DNA from: Marinomonas colpomeniae | GTDB taxonomy: Bacteria > Pseudomonadota > Gammaproteobacteria > Pseudomonadales > Marinomonadaceae | Reading direction: 5' to 3' | Length of the DNA: 64,000 nucleotides | Assembly (NCBI RefSeq): GCF_014803385.1 | Contig: NZ_JACYFC010000005.1 | Location: forward strand, 166,791-230,790 | In this document: in pieces, positions 44,316 to 53,290 of the stretch | How positions within the stretch are numbered: position 1 is the stretch's first letter | Layout: every line of letters begins with the position of its first letter | Position numbers and translations under genes: made by a program | Notes under the pieces: model-generated | The model's database searches: none | Seen by the model: only the letters and a program-made list of their open reading frames with translations | What the model was told of the DNA's origin: nothing

Positions 44316-44777
44316 TTACTCAAAACGTTTTTTTGCTTCTTCACTGCGGTGCAGTAAGATCTGCTGAGCTGCAAAAGAACGTAATATATTATATTGATCC
44401 TTAGAAACACTGTCGAAAAAAATCACTCTATATGCAGGCCAAAACCTACTAAATAAATTAGGTTTATCGAGCATAGTCGCAATTAACTGAATACTATTCG
44501 CTCGCACAAACAACAACCTTTTGTACTGTCCGTTTTCAAACAAAAAAGCGCCTTGCTCATCAATTCCAATTTTCTGCCTCAAGCCACGCCGAGCTCTTAC
44601 AACACTATAAAATAATGATAAAAGCCCAACTATTCCTGCAAACAAAAACAAAAATGCCCGCAAAAAAGCGGGCATCCAATAAAGCTGAAACAATGCGGCA
44701 TAACACAGAGCAATTAATACCCACAACAAAATGCCAACCTTAGAAAGCTTAAGGTCTGTCGTTTTTAGTCTGAACAC
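44316..44777 (-). CDS. ygfX: YgfX/CptA-family membrane protein
   Basis: A 153-residue protein with two close membrane helices (about 14-32 and 37-58) and a cytoplasmic C-terminal domain with IGIDEQGAFLFENGQYKRLL. It overlaps the end of sdhE by 29 bases, the standard sdhE-ygfX pair. In E. coli the pair was described as CptB/CptA toxin-antitoxin affecting cytoskeleton proteins, while SdhE is now known as a flavin assembly factor; the toxin role here is uncertain. Sequence similarity is weak, so the call rests partly on context. Confidence 0.75.
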   Translation of the reverse strand: MFRLKTTDLKLSKVGILLWVLIALCYAALFQLYWMPAFLRAFLFLFAGIVGLLSLFYSVVRARRGLRQKIGIDEQGAFLFENGQYKRLLFVRANSIQLIATMLDKPNLFSRFWPAYRVIFFDSVSKDQYNILRSFAAQQILLHRSEEAKKRFE

Positions 44778-45024
44778 GAGTCACTATAATCTTAACAATA
44801 CATGCAAGATCTGGGTCTTGTGGAACCTCTGTTTGCATTAACCAAAGAAAAAGATCTTGGTCCTCACACTCAATCAAGGTGTAAAAACGAGCCTTATCCT
44901 CATCATCCAATGTTAAAAAAACATCATTAATAAATGGCTCCAGTAGTAAGTCTAATTCCAACATACCACGACGACAATGCCACTTTAGGCGCTTAAAACT
45001 TAATGAATCTACTGTTTCTTTCAT
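44749..45024 (-). CDS. sdhE: Succinate dehydrogenase flavinylation factor SdhE
   Basis: A small helical protein (91 residues) that assists covalent FAD attachment to SdhA and FrdA. The signature RGMLELDLLLEPF contains the essential RGxxE. LTLDDEDKARFYTLIECEDQ and DLFLWLM are further family blocks. It overlaps ygfX by 29 bases. Confidence 0.93.
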   Translation of the reverse strand: MKETVDSLSFKRLKWHCRRGMLELDLLLEPFINDVFLTLDDEDKARFYTLIECEDQDLFLWLMQTEVPQDPDLACIVKIIVTRVQTKNDRP

Positions 45025-45349
45025 GAAATAACCTTATAAGTGAACTAGGCTTATTATAACGAATTAAGTTATTAAAACGAAAACGACTTAATTGAATTTT
45101 CTGATCCTTATCAGATAAAGCCTTATTAGACAACAAGATAACAAATTAACACAAAACAGGAACAAGTATTATATTGACACTATTTTCCAATGATTAGTTA
45201 AATATGAACAAAATAGTACATATATTGGCTATTTATGTATTAACAGGTCAATTATGACATAGCCTATATTACTCTACACTTGGTGACGAATTACCGAGCA
45301 CTTAGGTAAAACTTTATAAAAACAAATAACTCCAAACAGGGAGACACCT
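45025..45349 (+). promoter_or_regulatory. Control region upstream of the mannitol operon
   Basis: The stretch holds no gene. A possible promoter has TTGACA (45174-45179), an 18-base spacer and TTAAAT (45198-45203). An imperfect inverted repeat, ATATTGGCTAT (45222-45232) and ATAGCCTATAT (45259-45269), 10 of 11 matching, is a candidate binding site for the AraC-type regulator of the operon. Both calls are by eye. Confidence 0.45.
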
Positions 45350-46669
45350 ATGAAAAGCCTTACCAAAACAACCCTTGCTTGCGCAGTATCTATCAGTGCT
45401 GCAATGTCAGCTGCTAGTGCTTTCGCAGAAACCCAAATCACAGTGGCTACTGTAAACAACGGCCACATGATCGAAATGCAAAAACTAACTCCAGAGTTTG
45501 AAAAAGCTAACCCAGACATCAAAGTCAAATGGGTTACTTTGGAAGAAGGTATATTGCGTCAAAACGTTACCCAGGATATAGCTAATAAAAGTGGACTTTA
45601 TGACGTAATGACAATTGGTATGTACGAAGCGCCTATTTGGGGCGATCGCGGTTGGTTGACTCCAATCGACGTTAGCGGTTCTTATGACGCTAATGACATC
45701 CTACCATCTATCCGTCAAGGTTTATCTCATGAAGGAACTTTATACGGCGCACCATTTTACGGCGAAAGTTCAATGGTTATGTACCGTAAAGATCTAGTGA
45801 AGAATGCAGGAATGACAGTAAGTGATCGTGACAGCTGGGAGCACATCCGTGATGTTGCTGCTGCTGTACACAACCCAAGTGAAGGCGTTTATGGTATTTG
45901 TTTGCGCGGTAAAGCTGGCTGGGGTGACAACATGGCACTTATGACAACAATCGCCAACTCATTTGGCGCTCGTTGGTTTGATGAAGACTGGAAACCTCAA
46001 CTAGAGTCAAAAGAATGGAAACAAGCTGTTACTTTCTACGTTGACCTTTTGAGTAAATATGGCCCTCCAGGTTCAAGTAGTAACAGCTTCAATGAAAGCT
46101 TAGCGTTATTCAACGAAGGCAAATGTGGTATGTGGATTGATGCTACAATTGCAGCGTCTTTCGTAACAGACCCATCACAAAGTAAAGTAGCTGACCAAGT
46201 AGGCTTCGCACAGTCTCCTATCAGCGTAACAGACAAAGGGGCTAACTGGCTTTGGTCTTGGTCTCTAGCGATTCCAGCTGCGACTAAGAAAGCAGAAGCT
46301 GCACAAACGTTTGTTCGTTGGGCGACATCTAAAGAGTACATTCAACTAGTGGGTGAAACTAATGGTTGGGCTGCCGTACCTACAGGTACGCGAGCAAGTA
46401 CTTATGCTAATCCTAAGTTCCAAAAAGCCGCTATTTTTGCTGATGCCGAGCTAAAAGCAATTAACTCTGCTGATCCAACCGATAGCACACTGAAACCATC
46501 TCCTTATGTTGGTGTTCAGTTCGCTGCTATTCCTGAGTTCCAAGCAATTGGCACAACGGCAGGTCAAATGATTTCAGGCGCTCTAGCTGGATCAATGACA
46601 GTGGATCAAGCATTGAAATCTGCTAACACCTCAGCAGACCGTCAGATGCGTCAAGCAGGTTATTACTAA
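45350..46669 (+). CDS. mtlE: Mannitol/polyol ABC transporter binding protein
   Basis: Family 1 solute-binding protein of 439 residues. A signal peptide (MKSLTKTTLACAVSI to ASAFA) precedes ETQITVATVNNGHMIEMQKL. NPDIKVKWVTLEEGILRQNV and TDKGANWLWSWSLAIPA match the SmoE/MtlE polyol branch rather than the maltose branch. GGGAG precedes the ATG. It is the first gene of the operon and is followed by a hairpin that likely lowers expression of the permease genes. Confidence 0.9.
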   Translation: MKSLTKTTLACAVSISAAMSAASAFAETQITVATVNNGHMIEMQKLTPEFEKANPDIKVKWVTLEEGILRQNVTQDIANKSGLYDVMTIGMYEAPIWGDRGWLTPIDVSGSYDANDILPSIRQGLSHEGTLYGAPFYGESSMVMYRKDLVKNAGMTVSDRDSWEHIRDVAAAVHNPSEGVYGICLRGKAGWGDNMALMTTIANSFGARWFDEDWKPQLESKEWKQAVTFYVDLLSKYGPPGSSSNSFNESLALFNEGKCGMWIDATIAASFVTDPSQSKVADQVGFAQSPISVTDKGANWLWSWSLAIPAATKKAEAAQTFVRWATSKEYIQLVGETNGWAAVPTGTRASTYANPKFQKAAIFADAELKAINSADPTDSTLKPSPYVGVQFAAIPEFQAIGTTAGQMISGALAGSMTVDQALKSANTSADRQMRQAGYY

Positions 46670-46683
46670 CCTTAATTGACAAA

Positions 46684-46713
46684 GAAATAGGGCTTTCGTG
46701 GCCCTATTTCTTA
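46684..46713 (+). repeat. Intercistronic hairpin after mtlE
   Basis: GAAATAGGGC (46684-46693) and GCCCTATTTC (46701-46710) arms are followed by TTATTT. It is probably a partial terminator or mRNA stabiliser between the binding protein and permease genes. Confidence 0.75.
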
Positions 46714-46769
46714 TTTCTAATTCTCTCTCTGAGAGTGAACATCCTTGCTTATAATAAGAGACACATAAC

Positions 46770-47630
46770 ATGAAGCGCTCAATCACTCGCTTATTAATGG
46801 CGCCGTCTGTCATCCTACTTTTGGTTTGGATGATCATACCTTTGTCCATGACCATTTACTTTTCTACAATACGCTACAACTTATTGTACCCAGGTCAAAA
46901 TAATTTCGTCGGTTTGATGAACTTTGAATTTTTCATCACTGATCCAGGCTTCATACCTGCTGTGGCTAATACATTAATACTGCTGCTGTCAGTACTAATT
47001 ATCACAGTTGTTTTAGGCGTTATATTATCTGCCTTAATTGATAAGCCTTTTTTCGGACAAGGTATTGTCCGTGTTTTGTTAATTTCCCCTTTCTTCATCA
47101 TGCCAACGGTTAACGCCTTAATTTGGAAAAATATGATGATGAATCCGGTGTATGGCATATTTGCTTGGATATCAAACTCATTGGGATTTGAACCCATTGA
47201 TTGGCTGTCTTCATACCCCTTAATGTCCGTGATCATAATGGTAAGCTGGCAATGGCTCCCTTTTGCCATTTTAGTTTTTGTGACCGCACTTCAGTCCCAA
47301 GATACTGAACAAAAAGAAGCAGCCCAAATGGATGGAGCGACAGGTTTTCATATTTTCCGCTACTTAACTATTCCACATCTAGCACGTCCAATTGCCGTTG
47401 TGGTGATGATAGAAACTATTTTCCTACTGGCCGTTTTCGCCGAGATTTTTGTCTCTACAGGTGGTGGTCCAGGATACGACAGTACAAACTTAGCCTATTT
47501 AATTTATAACCAAGCCCTTCTTCAATATGACGTTGGTGTGGCTTCTGCTGGTGGTTTGTTTGCAGTATTGCTTGCCAATATAGTGGCCTTTTTCTTAATT
47601 CGTGCCGTTGGCAAAAACCTAACGGTGTGA
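46770..47630 (+). CDS. mtlF: Mannitol/polyol ABC transporter permease, MtlF/SmoF type
   Basis: Inner-membrane subunit of 286 residues with six hydrophobic helices. The EAA loop is EAAQMDGATGFHIFRYLTIP. An N-terminal short helix (LLMAPSVILLLVWMIIPL) and the STGGGPGYDST block are typical of family-1 sugar permeases of the UgpA/SmoF class. The next gene follows after 10 bases. Confidence 0.9.
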   Translation: MKRSITRLLMAPSVILLLVWMIIPLSMTIYFSTIRYNLLYPGQNNFVGLMNFEFFITDPGFIPAVANTLILLLSVLIITVVLGVILSALIDKPFFGQGIVRVLLISPFFIMPTVNALIWKNMMMNPVYGIFAWISNSLGFEPIDWLSSYPLMSVIIMVSWQWLPFAILVFVTALQSQDTEQKEAAQMDGATGFHIFRYLTIPHLARPIAVVVMIETIFLLAVFAEIFVSTGGGPGYDSTNLAYLIYNQALLQYDVGVASAGGLFAVLLANIVAFFLIRAVGKNLTV

Positions 47631-47640
47631 GGTGAATACG

Positions 47641-48471
47641 ATGACTCTTAATCAACAACGTAAGCTCAAAACCATTATGACCGGCCTGTTCGCATGGACG
47701 ATTGCATTGGTGTTATTTTTCCCAATTTTTTGGATGTTTATTACTTCATTTAAAACAGAGCTACAGGCAATATCTGTACCGCCTGCGCTTTTCTTTGAAC
47801 CCACTCTGGATAATTTTCGAGTTGTTCAAGAACGGAGTGATTACATTCATCACGCTCTAAACTCTGTTATCACCTCATTTGGTGCAACAATCCTTGCTCT
47901 AATCATTGCTATTCCAGCGGCTTATTCAATGGCGTTTTTCCCGGGTAAGCGTACGAAGGATATTCTTCTTTGGATGCTCTCAACGAAAATGCTTCCAGCT
48001 GTTGGTGTATTAGTTCCTATTTACATTTTATGTAGAGATTATGGATTACTGGACTCACGTACGGCTCTAATCATTATTTTCACCCTAATGAACCTGCCAA
48101 TTGTGGTCTGGATGCTTTTCTCTTATTTTAAAGATTTACCAAAAGAAATTTTAGAAGCTGCCAGAATGGATGGCGCGACGCCTTGGGATGAAGTGGTTAA
48201 AGTTGTTTTACCGCTATCTGTTGGTGCAATTTCATCCACAGCCCTATTGTCTATCGTTCTTTGTTGGAACGAAGCGTTTTGGTCACTCAACTTAACCGCG
48301 TCGGAAGCCGCACCGCTCACAGCAATGATTGCCTCATACTCAAGCCCTGAAGGCTTATTTTGGGCAAAACTTTCTGCTGCATCTACATTAGCGTGTGCTC
48401 CAATCGTAATTTTCGGTTGGTTCTGTCAAAAACAATTGGTTCAAGGCCTTACATTCGGCGCCGTAAAATAA
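47641..48471 (+). CDS. mtlG: Mannitol/polyol ABC transporter permease, MtlG/SmoG type
   Basis: Second permease (276 residues) of the MalG class, six hydrophobic helices. The EAA loop is EAARMDGATPWDEVVKVVLP. The ATG at 47641 is chosen because GAGG lies 8 bases upstream; an in-frame GTG three codons earlier overlaps that site. The ATPase gene follows after 18 bases. Confidence 0.9.
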   Translation: MTLNQQRKLKTIMTGLFAWTIALVLFFPIFWMFITSFKTELQAISVPPALFFEPTLDNFRVVQERSDYIHHALNSVITSFGATILALIIAIPAAYSMAFFPGKRTKDILLWMLSTKMLPAVGVLVPIYILCRDYGLLDSRTALIIIFTLMNLPIVVWMLFSYFKDLPKEILEAARMDGATPWDEVVKVVLPLSVGAISSTALLSIVLCWNEAFWSLNLTASEAAPLTAMIASYSSPEGLFWAKLSAASTLACAPIVIFGWFCQKQLVQGLTFGAVK

Positions 48472-48489
48472 TTATTAGGAAGCGTTCAC

Positions 48490-49584
48490 ATGACATATTT
48501 AAAAATTACAGACTTACAAAAGCACTACGATAGCTACCATGCACTTAGAGGCATTAACCTTTCTATTACTGAAGGTGAATTTGTCGTCTTCGTTGGGCCA
48601 TCTGGCTGTGGTAAATCAACATTATTACGTACTATTGCAGGTCTTGAATCCAGTAATGGTGGAACAATTGAACTAGACGGTCGAGACATTACCGAATTAG
48701 CTTCATCAAAGCGCGACTTAGCAATGGTGTTCCAGTCTTACGCGTTATACCCACACATGACAGTAGCTGATAACCTATCGTTTGCACTTCGACTTGCAAA
48801 AATACCAGACGCAGAAATTCAAGAAAAAGTCCGCTCAGTATCTGCTTCATTGCAACTTGACCCATTATTAGAGCGTAAACCAAAAGAACTATCTGGTGGT
48901 CAACGTCAGCGTGTGGCAATTGGCCGCGCGATTGTTCGTCAACCAAAAGTCTTTTTGTTCGATGAACCACTGTCTAATCTAGATGCAGCACTACGCGTAC
49001 AAATGCGTTTAGAGCTCGCTCGTTTGCACAAAAAACTTGGTACTACAATGGTTTATGTAACACATGACCAAGTTGAAGCGATGACACTCGCAGACCGTGT
49101 TGTCATCTTAAACGCAGGCCAAATAGAACAAGTAGGCACACCACTTGAACTTTACCGTAAACCAAACAGCCGTTTTGTGGCTGAGTTTATTGGCACCCCA
49201 AAAATGAATCTAATTCCTGCCGATAAGATTACTCACAAAGAAGACGAATTCATTTTTGATTTGTTTGGCCATACGATTCACTTCCCTGCAAACCGCATTA
49301 AAGGTGAACAACCTGATAGCGTGATTGTCGGCATTCGCCCCGAGCACTTAAGTTTGGTTGCAGAAAATGGCGACCTAACTGGCCGTATTGAATTGGTGGA
49401 GCACTTAGGCTCTGAAGCATATGCGCACATTCAACTACAGAATGATCAAACAATCATTGTAAAAGCGGGTGCTCGTACCGAGCTTAAAGATGGCCAGGAA
49501 GTGCACATCAACGTTGATGTACAGGAAATTATTCTGTTCAACAACAAAGATCAAGTGATCTCTGTGATTCCAGAGGAAGCATAA
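48490..49584 (+). CDS. mtlK: Mannitol/polyol ABC transporter ATP-binding protein
   Basis: MalK-type ATPase of 364 residues. Walker A is GPSGCGKST, the signature is LSGGQRQRVAIGRAI, Walker B is VFLFDEPLSNLDAAL, and the switch His is in VYVTHDQVEAMT. The C-terminal TOBE-like regulatory region (about 240-360, VGIRPEHLSLV) completes the SmoK/MtlK layout. An AGGA site precedes ATG. The dehydrogenase gene starts 1 base after its stop. Confidence 0.93.
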   Translation: MTYLKITDLQKHYDSYHALRGINLSITEGEFVVFVGPSGCGKSTLLRTIAGLESSNGGTIELDGRDITELASSKRDLAMVFQSYALYPHMTVADNLSFALRLAKIPDAEIQEKVRSVSASLQLDPLLERKPKELSGGQRQRVAIGRAIVRQPKVFLFDEPLSNLDAALRVQMRLELARLHKKLGTTMVYVTHDQVEAMTLADRVVILNAGQIEQVGTPLELYRKPNSRFVAEFIGTPKMNLIPADKITHKEDEFIFDLFGHTIHFPANRIKGEQPDSVIVGIRPEHLSLVAENGDLTGRIELVEHLGSEAYAHIQLQNDQTIIVKAGARTELKDGQEVHINVDVQEIILFNNKDQVISVIPEEA

Positions 49585-49585
49585 T

Positions 49586-51016
49586 ATGGCAAACCATCTA
49601 CAGGCTTCTCTCAATAAAGAACAACTTTCTGCTCAAGATTATCAGAAAGAAACTATACAAGCTGGCGTTGTTCATTTGGGTGTTGGAGCTTTTCACCGAG
49701 CCCATCAGGCGGTTTACTTTGATCGCTTACTGGCCCACAAAAATGAGCAAAAATGGGGAATTATTGGCGTTAATATTCGCCCGCAAGACAGTGAAGCATT
49801 CTTTCGTTTCACCAAGCAAGACGGTGAATATGTATTGAAAACCATGGCCGCTGATGGCGCGACGAATTACGAACACATTCGCTCAATCGTTAAACAAATT
49901 GATGGCGCTACAGCACCTCAGGAAGTTGACAACACACTAGCAGATGCAAGCATTCAATTAGTAACCTCCACAGTAACAGAAGGTGGATACTACCTTGATG
50001 AAAATCGTACTTTAATGTTAGATCACCCAGCAATAAAAGCCGATGTAGAAGGAGCAAGAAACACTCTTTATGCTTTTCTATATACAGGTCTTAAACTGCG
50101 CAGTGAGACATCAAAAGCTAAAATTACGCTTTTATGTTGCGACAACCTTCGCCACAATGGCGCGCTATTAAAAACGGGATTAATGCAATTCCTAGTTGCA
50201 AAAGAAGACTTAGTATTAGCCAGTTGGGTCAAAGAAAATGTGTCTTTTCCCTGCTCTATGGTTGATCGCATTACACCAAAACCAAGCCAACAACATGTAG
50301 ATGATGTGCAAGCGCGTTTCGGGATTGATGACGAAATGACGGTAATGGGTGAAGACTTTATTCAATGGGTTGTAGAAGACGATTTTGCTGGCGAAAAACC
50401 TTCTCTTGATTTAGTCGGCGTGCAATTTGTTGATCTAGTTGACCCTTTTGAAGAAGCGAAAATCCGTATATTAAACGCAGGTCATACTTGCATCACTTAC
50501 CAGGCGGCTTTAAAAGGCTTAACTTATTTTGATGAAGCAATGCGAGACCCTGAATTAAGCCAGTATTTTACTGACTTTATTATGCAAGATTCGATTCCAG
50601 CCATTGGTGATTCTGTAGTTGATTTACCTGTTTATTCAAAGGTAATTGGCCAGCGTTTTAGCAATTCTAACATTGGCGATACCGTAGAACGTATCTGTGG
50701 TGATGGTTACGCTAAATTTCCAATTTTTGTCTATCCTACTTTGGAAGGTATTTATCGAAAAGGCGGCACACCGAATAAAACAATTCAAGGCATTGCAAGC
50801 TGGTTTACATTTTTTCAGCTATCAAACCAAGGCAAGCTTAGCATTCAATACCATGAGCCAAATAAAGCAGAAATGACTGGTTTTAGTAATGACGAAATTG
50901 GTATTCAAGCTTTTACAACTGACAGCTTTTTATGGGGAAGCATCCCTAAAGAGTTTCCTGCTTTTGTAGATCAACTGACTCAAGCAATCCATATCAGTAT
51001 GGCAAAATATGGCTAG
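49586..51016 (+). CDS. mtlD: Mannitol 2-dehydrogenase
   Basis: Long-chain polyol dehydrogenase oxidising mannitol (possibly also sorbitol or arabitol) to the ketose with NAD. The 476 residues have an N-terminal nucleotide-binding stretch VVHLGVGAFHRAHQAVYFD, and KIRILNAGHTCITYQAAL contains the conserved family motif with the catalytic-region His. SMVDRITPKP is also conserved. It is the last structural gene of the operon. No fructokinase or xylulokinase gene follows, unlike the longer Pseudomonas fluorescens mtl operon. Confidence 0.93.
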   Translation: MANHLQASLNKEQLSAQDYQKETIQAGVVHLGVGAFHRAHQAVYFDRLLAHKNEQKWGIIGVNIRPQDSEAFFRFTKQDGEYVLKTMAADGATNYEHIRSIVKQIDGATAPQEVDNTLADASIQLVTSTVTEGGYYLDENRTLMLDHPAIKADVEGARNTLYAFLYTGLKLRSETSKAKITLLCCDNLRHNGALLKTGLMQFLVAKEDLVLASWVKENVSFPCSMVDRITPKPSQQHVDDVQARFGIDDEMTVMGEDFIQWVVEDDFAGEKPSLDLVGVQFVDLVDPFEEAKIRILNAGHTCITYQAALKGLTYFDEAMRDPELSQYFTDFIMQDSIPAIGDSVVDLPVYSKVIGQRFSNSNIGDTVERICGDGYAKFPIFVYPTLEGIYRKGGTPNKTIQGIASWFTFFQLSNQGKLSIQYHEPNKAEMTGFSNDEIGIQAFTTDSFLWGSIPKEFPAFVDQLTQAIHISMAKYG

Positions 51017-51028
51017 GTAAGTTACCTT

Positions 51029-51080
51029 GCTCAAGAAGTACATCGTGATTCACTTCACTTTTACTTCTTGAGCTTATTAT
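51029..51080 (+). terminator. Hairpin after mtlD, likely operon terminator
   Basis: GCTCAAGAAGTA (51029-51040) and TACTTCTTGAGC (51062-51073) are perfect 12-bp arms with a 21-base loop, followed by TTATTAT. Confidence 0.6.
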
Positions 51081-51161
51081 CTCAAAAATAAGAATAAAGC
51101 AGCAAGATGAGATGAATACTAATGATGTCTTCATCTTAACCAGTCGATGCGAGAAACTACT

Positions 51162-52061
51162 ATGCCAAATACAGCTAAACGCATTACCCCAGAATACGAA
51201 CTTGTAAATGAAAATGAGACCATTCGATACTTAGAACACGGCTATCCAAGTGAACTTATACGTTGGCATGCTCACGATGACTACGAATTACACTTCATAG
51301 TAGCGACATCAGGCAAGGTATTTGTAGGTGACTTCATTGGTAACTATTATCCTGGCCAACTTATTTTAACCGGTCCGAGACTTCCGCATAATTGGGTTTG
51401 TCAAAACGACCAATCAGCAGTTGAAACCAGAGACATGGCCATTCGCTTTGACCATGAATCCTTTTCGATTGGTATGAAGATTATTCCTGAGTTAGCTGAA
51501 ATAATTCCAATGCTAACCAAGGCAAAATCAGGTATTGAATTTCTTGATTTCGACCAAGACTATTTAACTGAAATATTTCAAAACGTAAGGGATTCCAGTG
51601 GTTTATCAAGATTGATGATAGCTTTACCATTACTACAAAAATTAGCTACAACACCTAATTATCGCTTACTATCAACCGTTCAAATTGATTTAAAATCCAA
51701 CGAAACCTTGCAACGAAAGATAAATACTGTAGTTGATCATGTCACTCAGAACTACAATCAAGACATTACACTTTCCAGCGTTGCTGGCTTAATTGGTATG
51801 TCTGATAGTCATTTCTCACGTTTTTTCAAAAAAGCGACAGGCAATCGTTTTATTGAGTTTGTTAATCGTGTTCGAATCAGTCGTGCTTGTAGCCTATTAA
51901 CAGAAACAGATCAACAAATCGCAACCATTTGTTTTCAAGTTGGTTTTAATAATGTTGCTAATTTCAATCGTAGATTTCATGAGTTAAAAGGAGTCACACC
52001 AAGAGATTTTCGAACTCAAAGCAATATTCATATAGAAGGCTCTATGACTATTCGCCACTAA
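51162..52061 (+). CDS. mtlR: AraC-family regulator of the polyol operon
   Basis: An N-terminal cupin sensor domain (about 25-110: WHAHDDYELHFIV, YYPGQLILTGPRLPHNW) is followed by a two-helix-turn-helix AraC domain (about 190-290: SLAGLIGMS-like region, HFSRFFKKATG, GFNNVANFNRRFHELKG). The ATG at 51162 is preferred over 51147, which lacks any ribosome site. Its place after the mtl genes matches the AraC-type MtlR that activates mtl operons in Pseudomonas; the effector is inferred to be a polyol. Confidence 0.82.
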   Translation: MPNTAKRITPEYELVNENETIRYLEHGYPSELIRWHAHDDYELHFIVATSGKVFVGDFIGNYYPGQLILTGPRLPHNWVCQNDQSAVETRDMAIRFDHESFSIGMKIIPELAEIIPMLTKAKSGIEFLDFDQDYLTEIFQNVRDSSGLSRLMIALPLLQKLATTPNYRLLSTVQIDLKSNETLQRKINTVVDHVTQNYNQDITLSSVAGLIGMSDSHFSRFFKKATGNRFIEFVNRVRISRACSLLTETDQQIATICFQVGFNNVANFNRRFHELKGVTPRDFRTQSNIHIEGSMTIRH

Positions 52062-52115
52062 AGTAAGTCCTCAAACTTAAGTAAAAACCATTCGAATTAG
52101 TAATAAATCTTGAAG

Positions 52116-52155
52116 AAGCACTGCTAACAATTTTATTGATCGCAGTGCTTTTTTG
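52116..52155 (+). terminator. Terminator after mtlR
   Basis: AAGCACTGC (52116-52124) and GCAGTGCTT (52142-52150) with a T-run form an intrinsic terminator. Confidence 0.8.
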
Positions 52156-52272
52156 TTTTCATACAACAAATTAAAGGCATAATTAGGTTAGATGAATTGA
52201 AAACACACAAAAAGCCATTACTGATAGACTACCTCTTCAAGCATAACTGCGACTTTTTATGGAAATGACCTT

Positions 52273-53190
52273 ATGACCTCACCTTACAACACAATAACTT
52301 CGTCATTGCAGGGCAAAACCGCCACAGCAAGATTGCAAAATATTGGGATTTTACGCGTCACAGGTGTTGATGCTAAAAAGCTTCTACAAGGTCAAATAAC
52401 GTGTGATATTAATAATCTGTCTTCCCATAACGGTTTATATGGTGCCATATGTAACATCAAGGGACGCATTATTTCGAGCTTTTATATTGTCCAAAAGGAC
52501 GATGATATTCTCATGCTAATGACTAAAGATTTGGTTGAAACCACATTATCGCATTTAAAAAAGTACGCTGTATTTTTTAAAACAACGCTGATTAATGATA
52601 ACGAGGTGTTCCATATCTATGCTCGAATGACACTCAATAACATGGACATTGTCCCAGAGCAGTTATCAGAGACACTGCCTATCACCTGTGAAAACAAAGT
52701 GTTTTCTATGACACTTAGTCATTATCCAGTAGATACTCAATTACTAATTAGTGATCCTGAAGACCTATCAATTAAAGAAGAAAACCAAGAACTGATCGCA
52801 CTATCAGCTTTGGCTGCTCGCCCTATTATTACTCAAGCGCAGAGTGAAACATTTTTACCTCAATGGCTGAATATGCAGCGTACAGGTGGTATTAGCTTTA
52901 CAAAGGGGTGTTATACTGGACAAGAAATTGTGGCCCGTATGCAATACAGAGGGAAGTCTAAAAAGCAGTTAGCTCTGTTTCAATGGAAAGGTACTCTTGA
53001 TATAACAAAAGAGATCGTGGATGATCAAAGCAAAAACATCGGCAATATTTTCGCCGTTACCAATGTTCAAGACATACAACTAGCGCAAGTCATCTTAAAC
53101 ATTGATCCAAGTGAAACTGAACATTTTTTCCTAGATAGTAGAGAGATTTCGATACTCCCGCTGCCCTACTCATTAGGAGCTATAAAATAA
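52273..53190 (+). CDS. ygfZ: Folate-binding tRNA-modifying protein YgfZ
   Basis: Folate-dependent protein that supports iron-sulfur enzymes such as MiaB. The 305-residue protein has the signature TKGCYTGQEIVARMQYRGK with the essential Cys. GILRVTGVDAKKLLQGQITCDI near the N-terminus matches the GcvT-like fold. In E. coli ygfZ lies beside sdhE-ygfX; here the mannitol operon sits between them. Confidence 0.93.
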   Translation: MTSPYNTITSSLQGKTATARLQNIGILRVTGVDAKKLLQGQITCDINNLSSHNGLYGAICNIKGRIISSFYIVQKDDDILMLMTKDLVETTLSHLKKYAVFFKTTLINDNEVFHIYARMTLNNMDIVPEQLSETLPITCENKVFSMTLSHYPVDTQLLISDPEDLSIKEENQELIALSALAARPIITQAQSETFLPQWLNMQRTGGISFTKGCYTGQEIVARMQYRGKSKKQLALFQWKGTLDITKEIVDDQSKNIGNIFAVTNVQDIQLAQVILNIDPSETEHFFLDSREISILPLPYSLGAIK

Positions 53191-53203
53191 AATACTTTTA
53201 TAA

Positions 53204-53241
53204 AAAAGGGCGTTCTATTAAATTTAGTAGGCACCCTTTTA
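53204..53241. terminator. Imperfect hairpin between ygfZ and ung
   Basis: An A-rich AAAAGGG arm faces CCCTTTT across an imperfect stem between two convergent genes. Probably a bidirectional terminator, but the stem has mismatches. Confidence 0.5.
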
Positions 53242-53290
53242 TTGTCATAGTTAGATCTAGGGAACAAGCGACAAGTACTTATCATTTATT

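Noticed and set aside
44316..45024. sdhE-ygfX as a toxin-antitoxin module
   Set aside because: Older CptA/CptB naming; the SdhE flavinylation role is better supported, so I did not call a toxin system.
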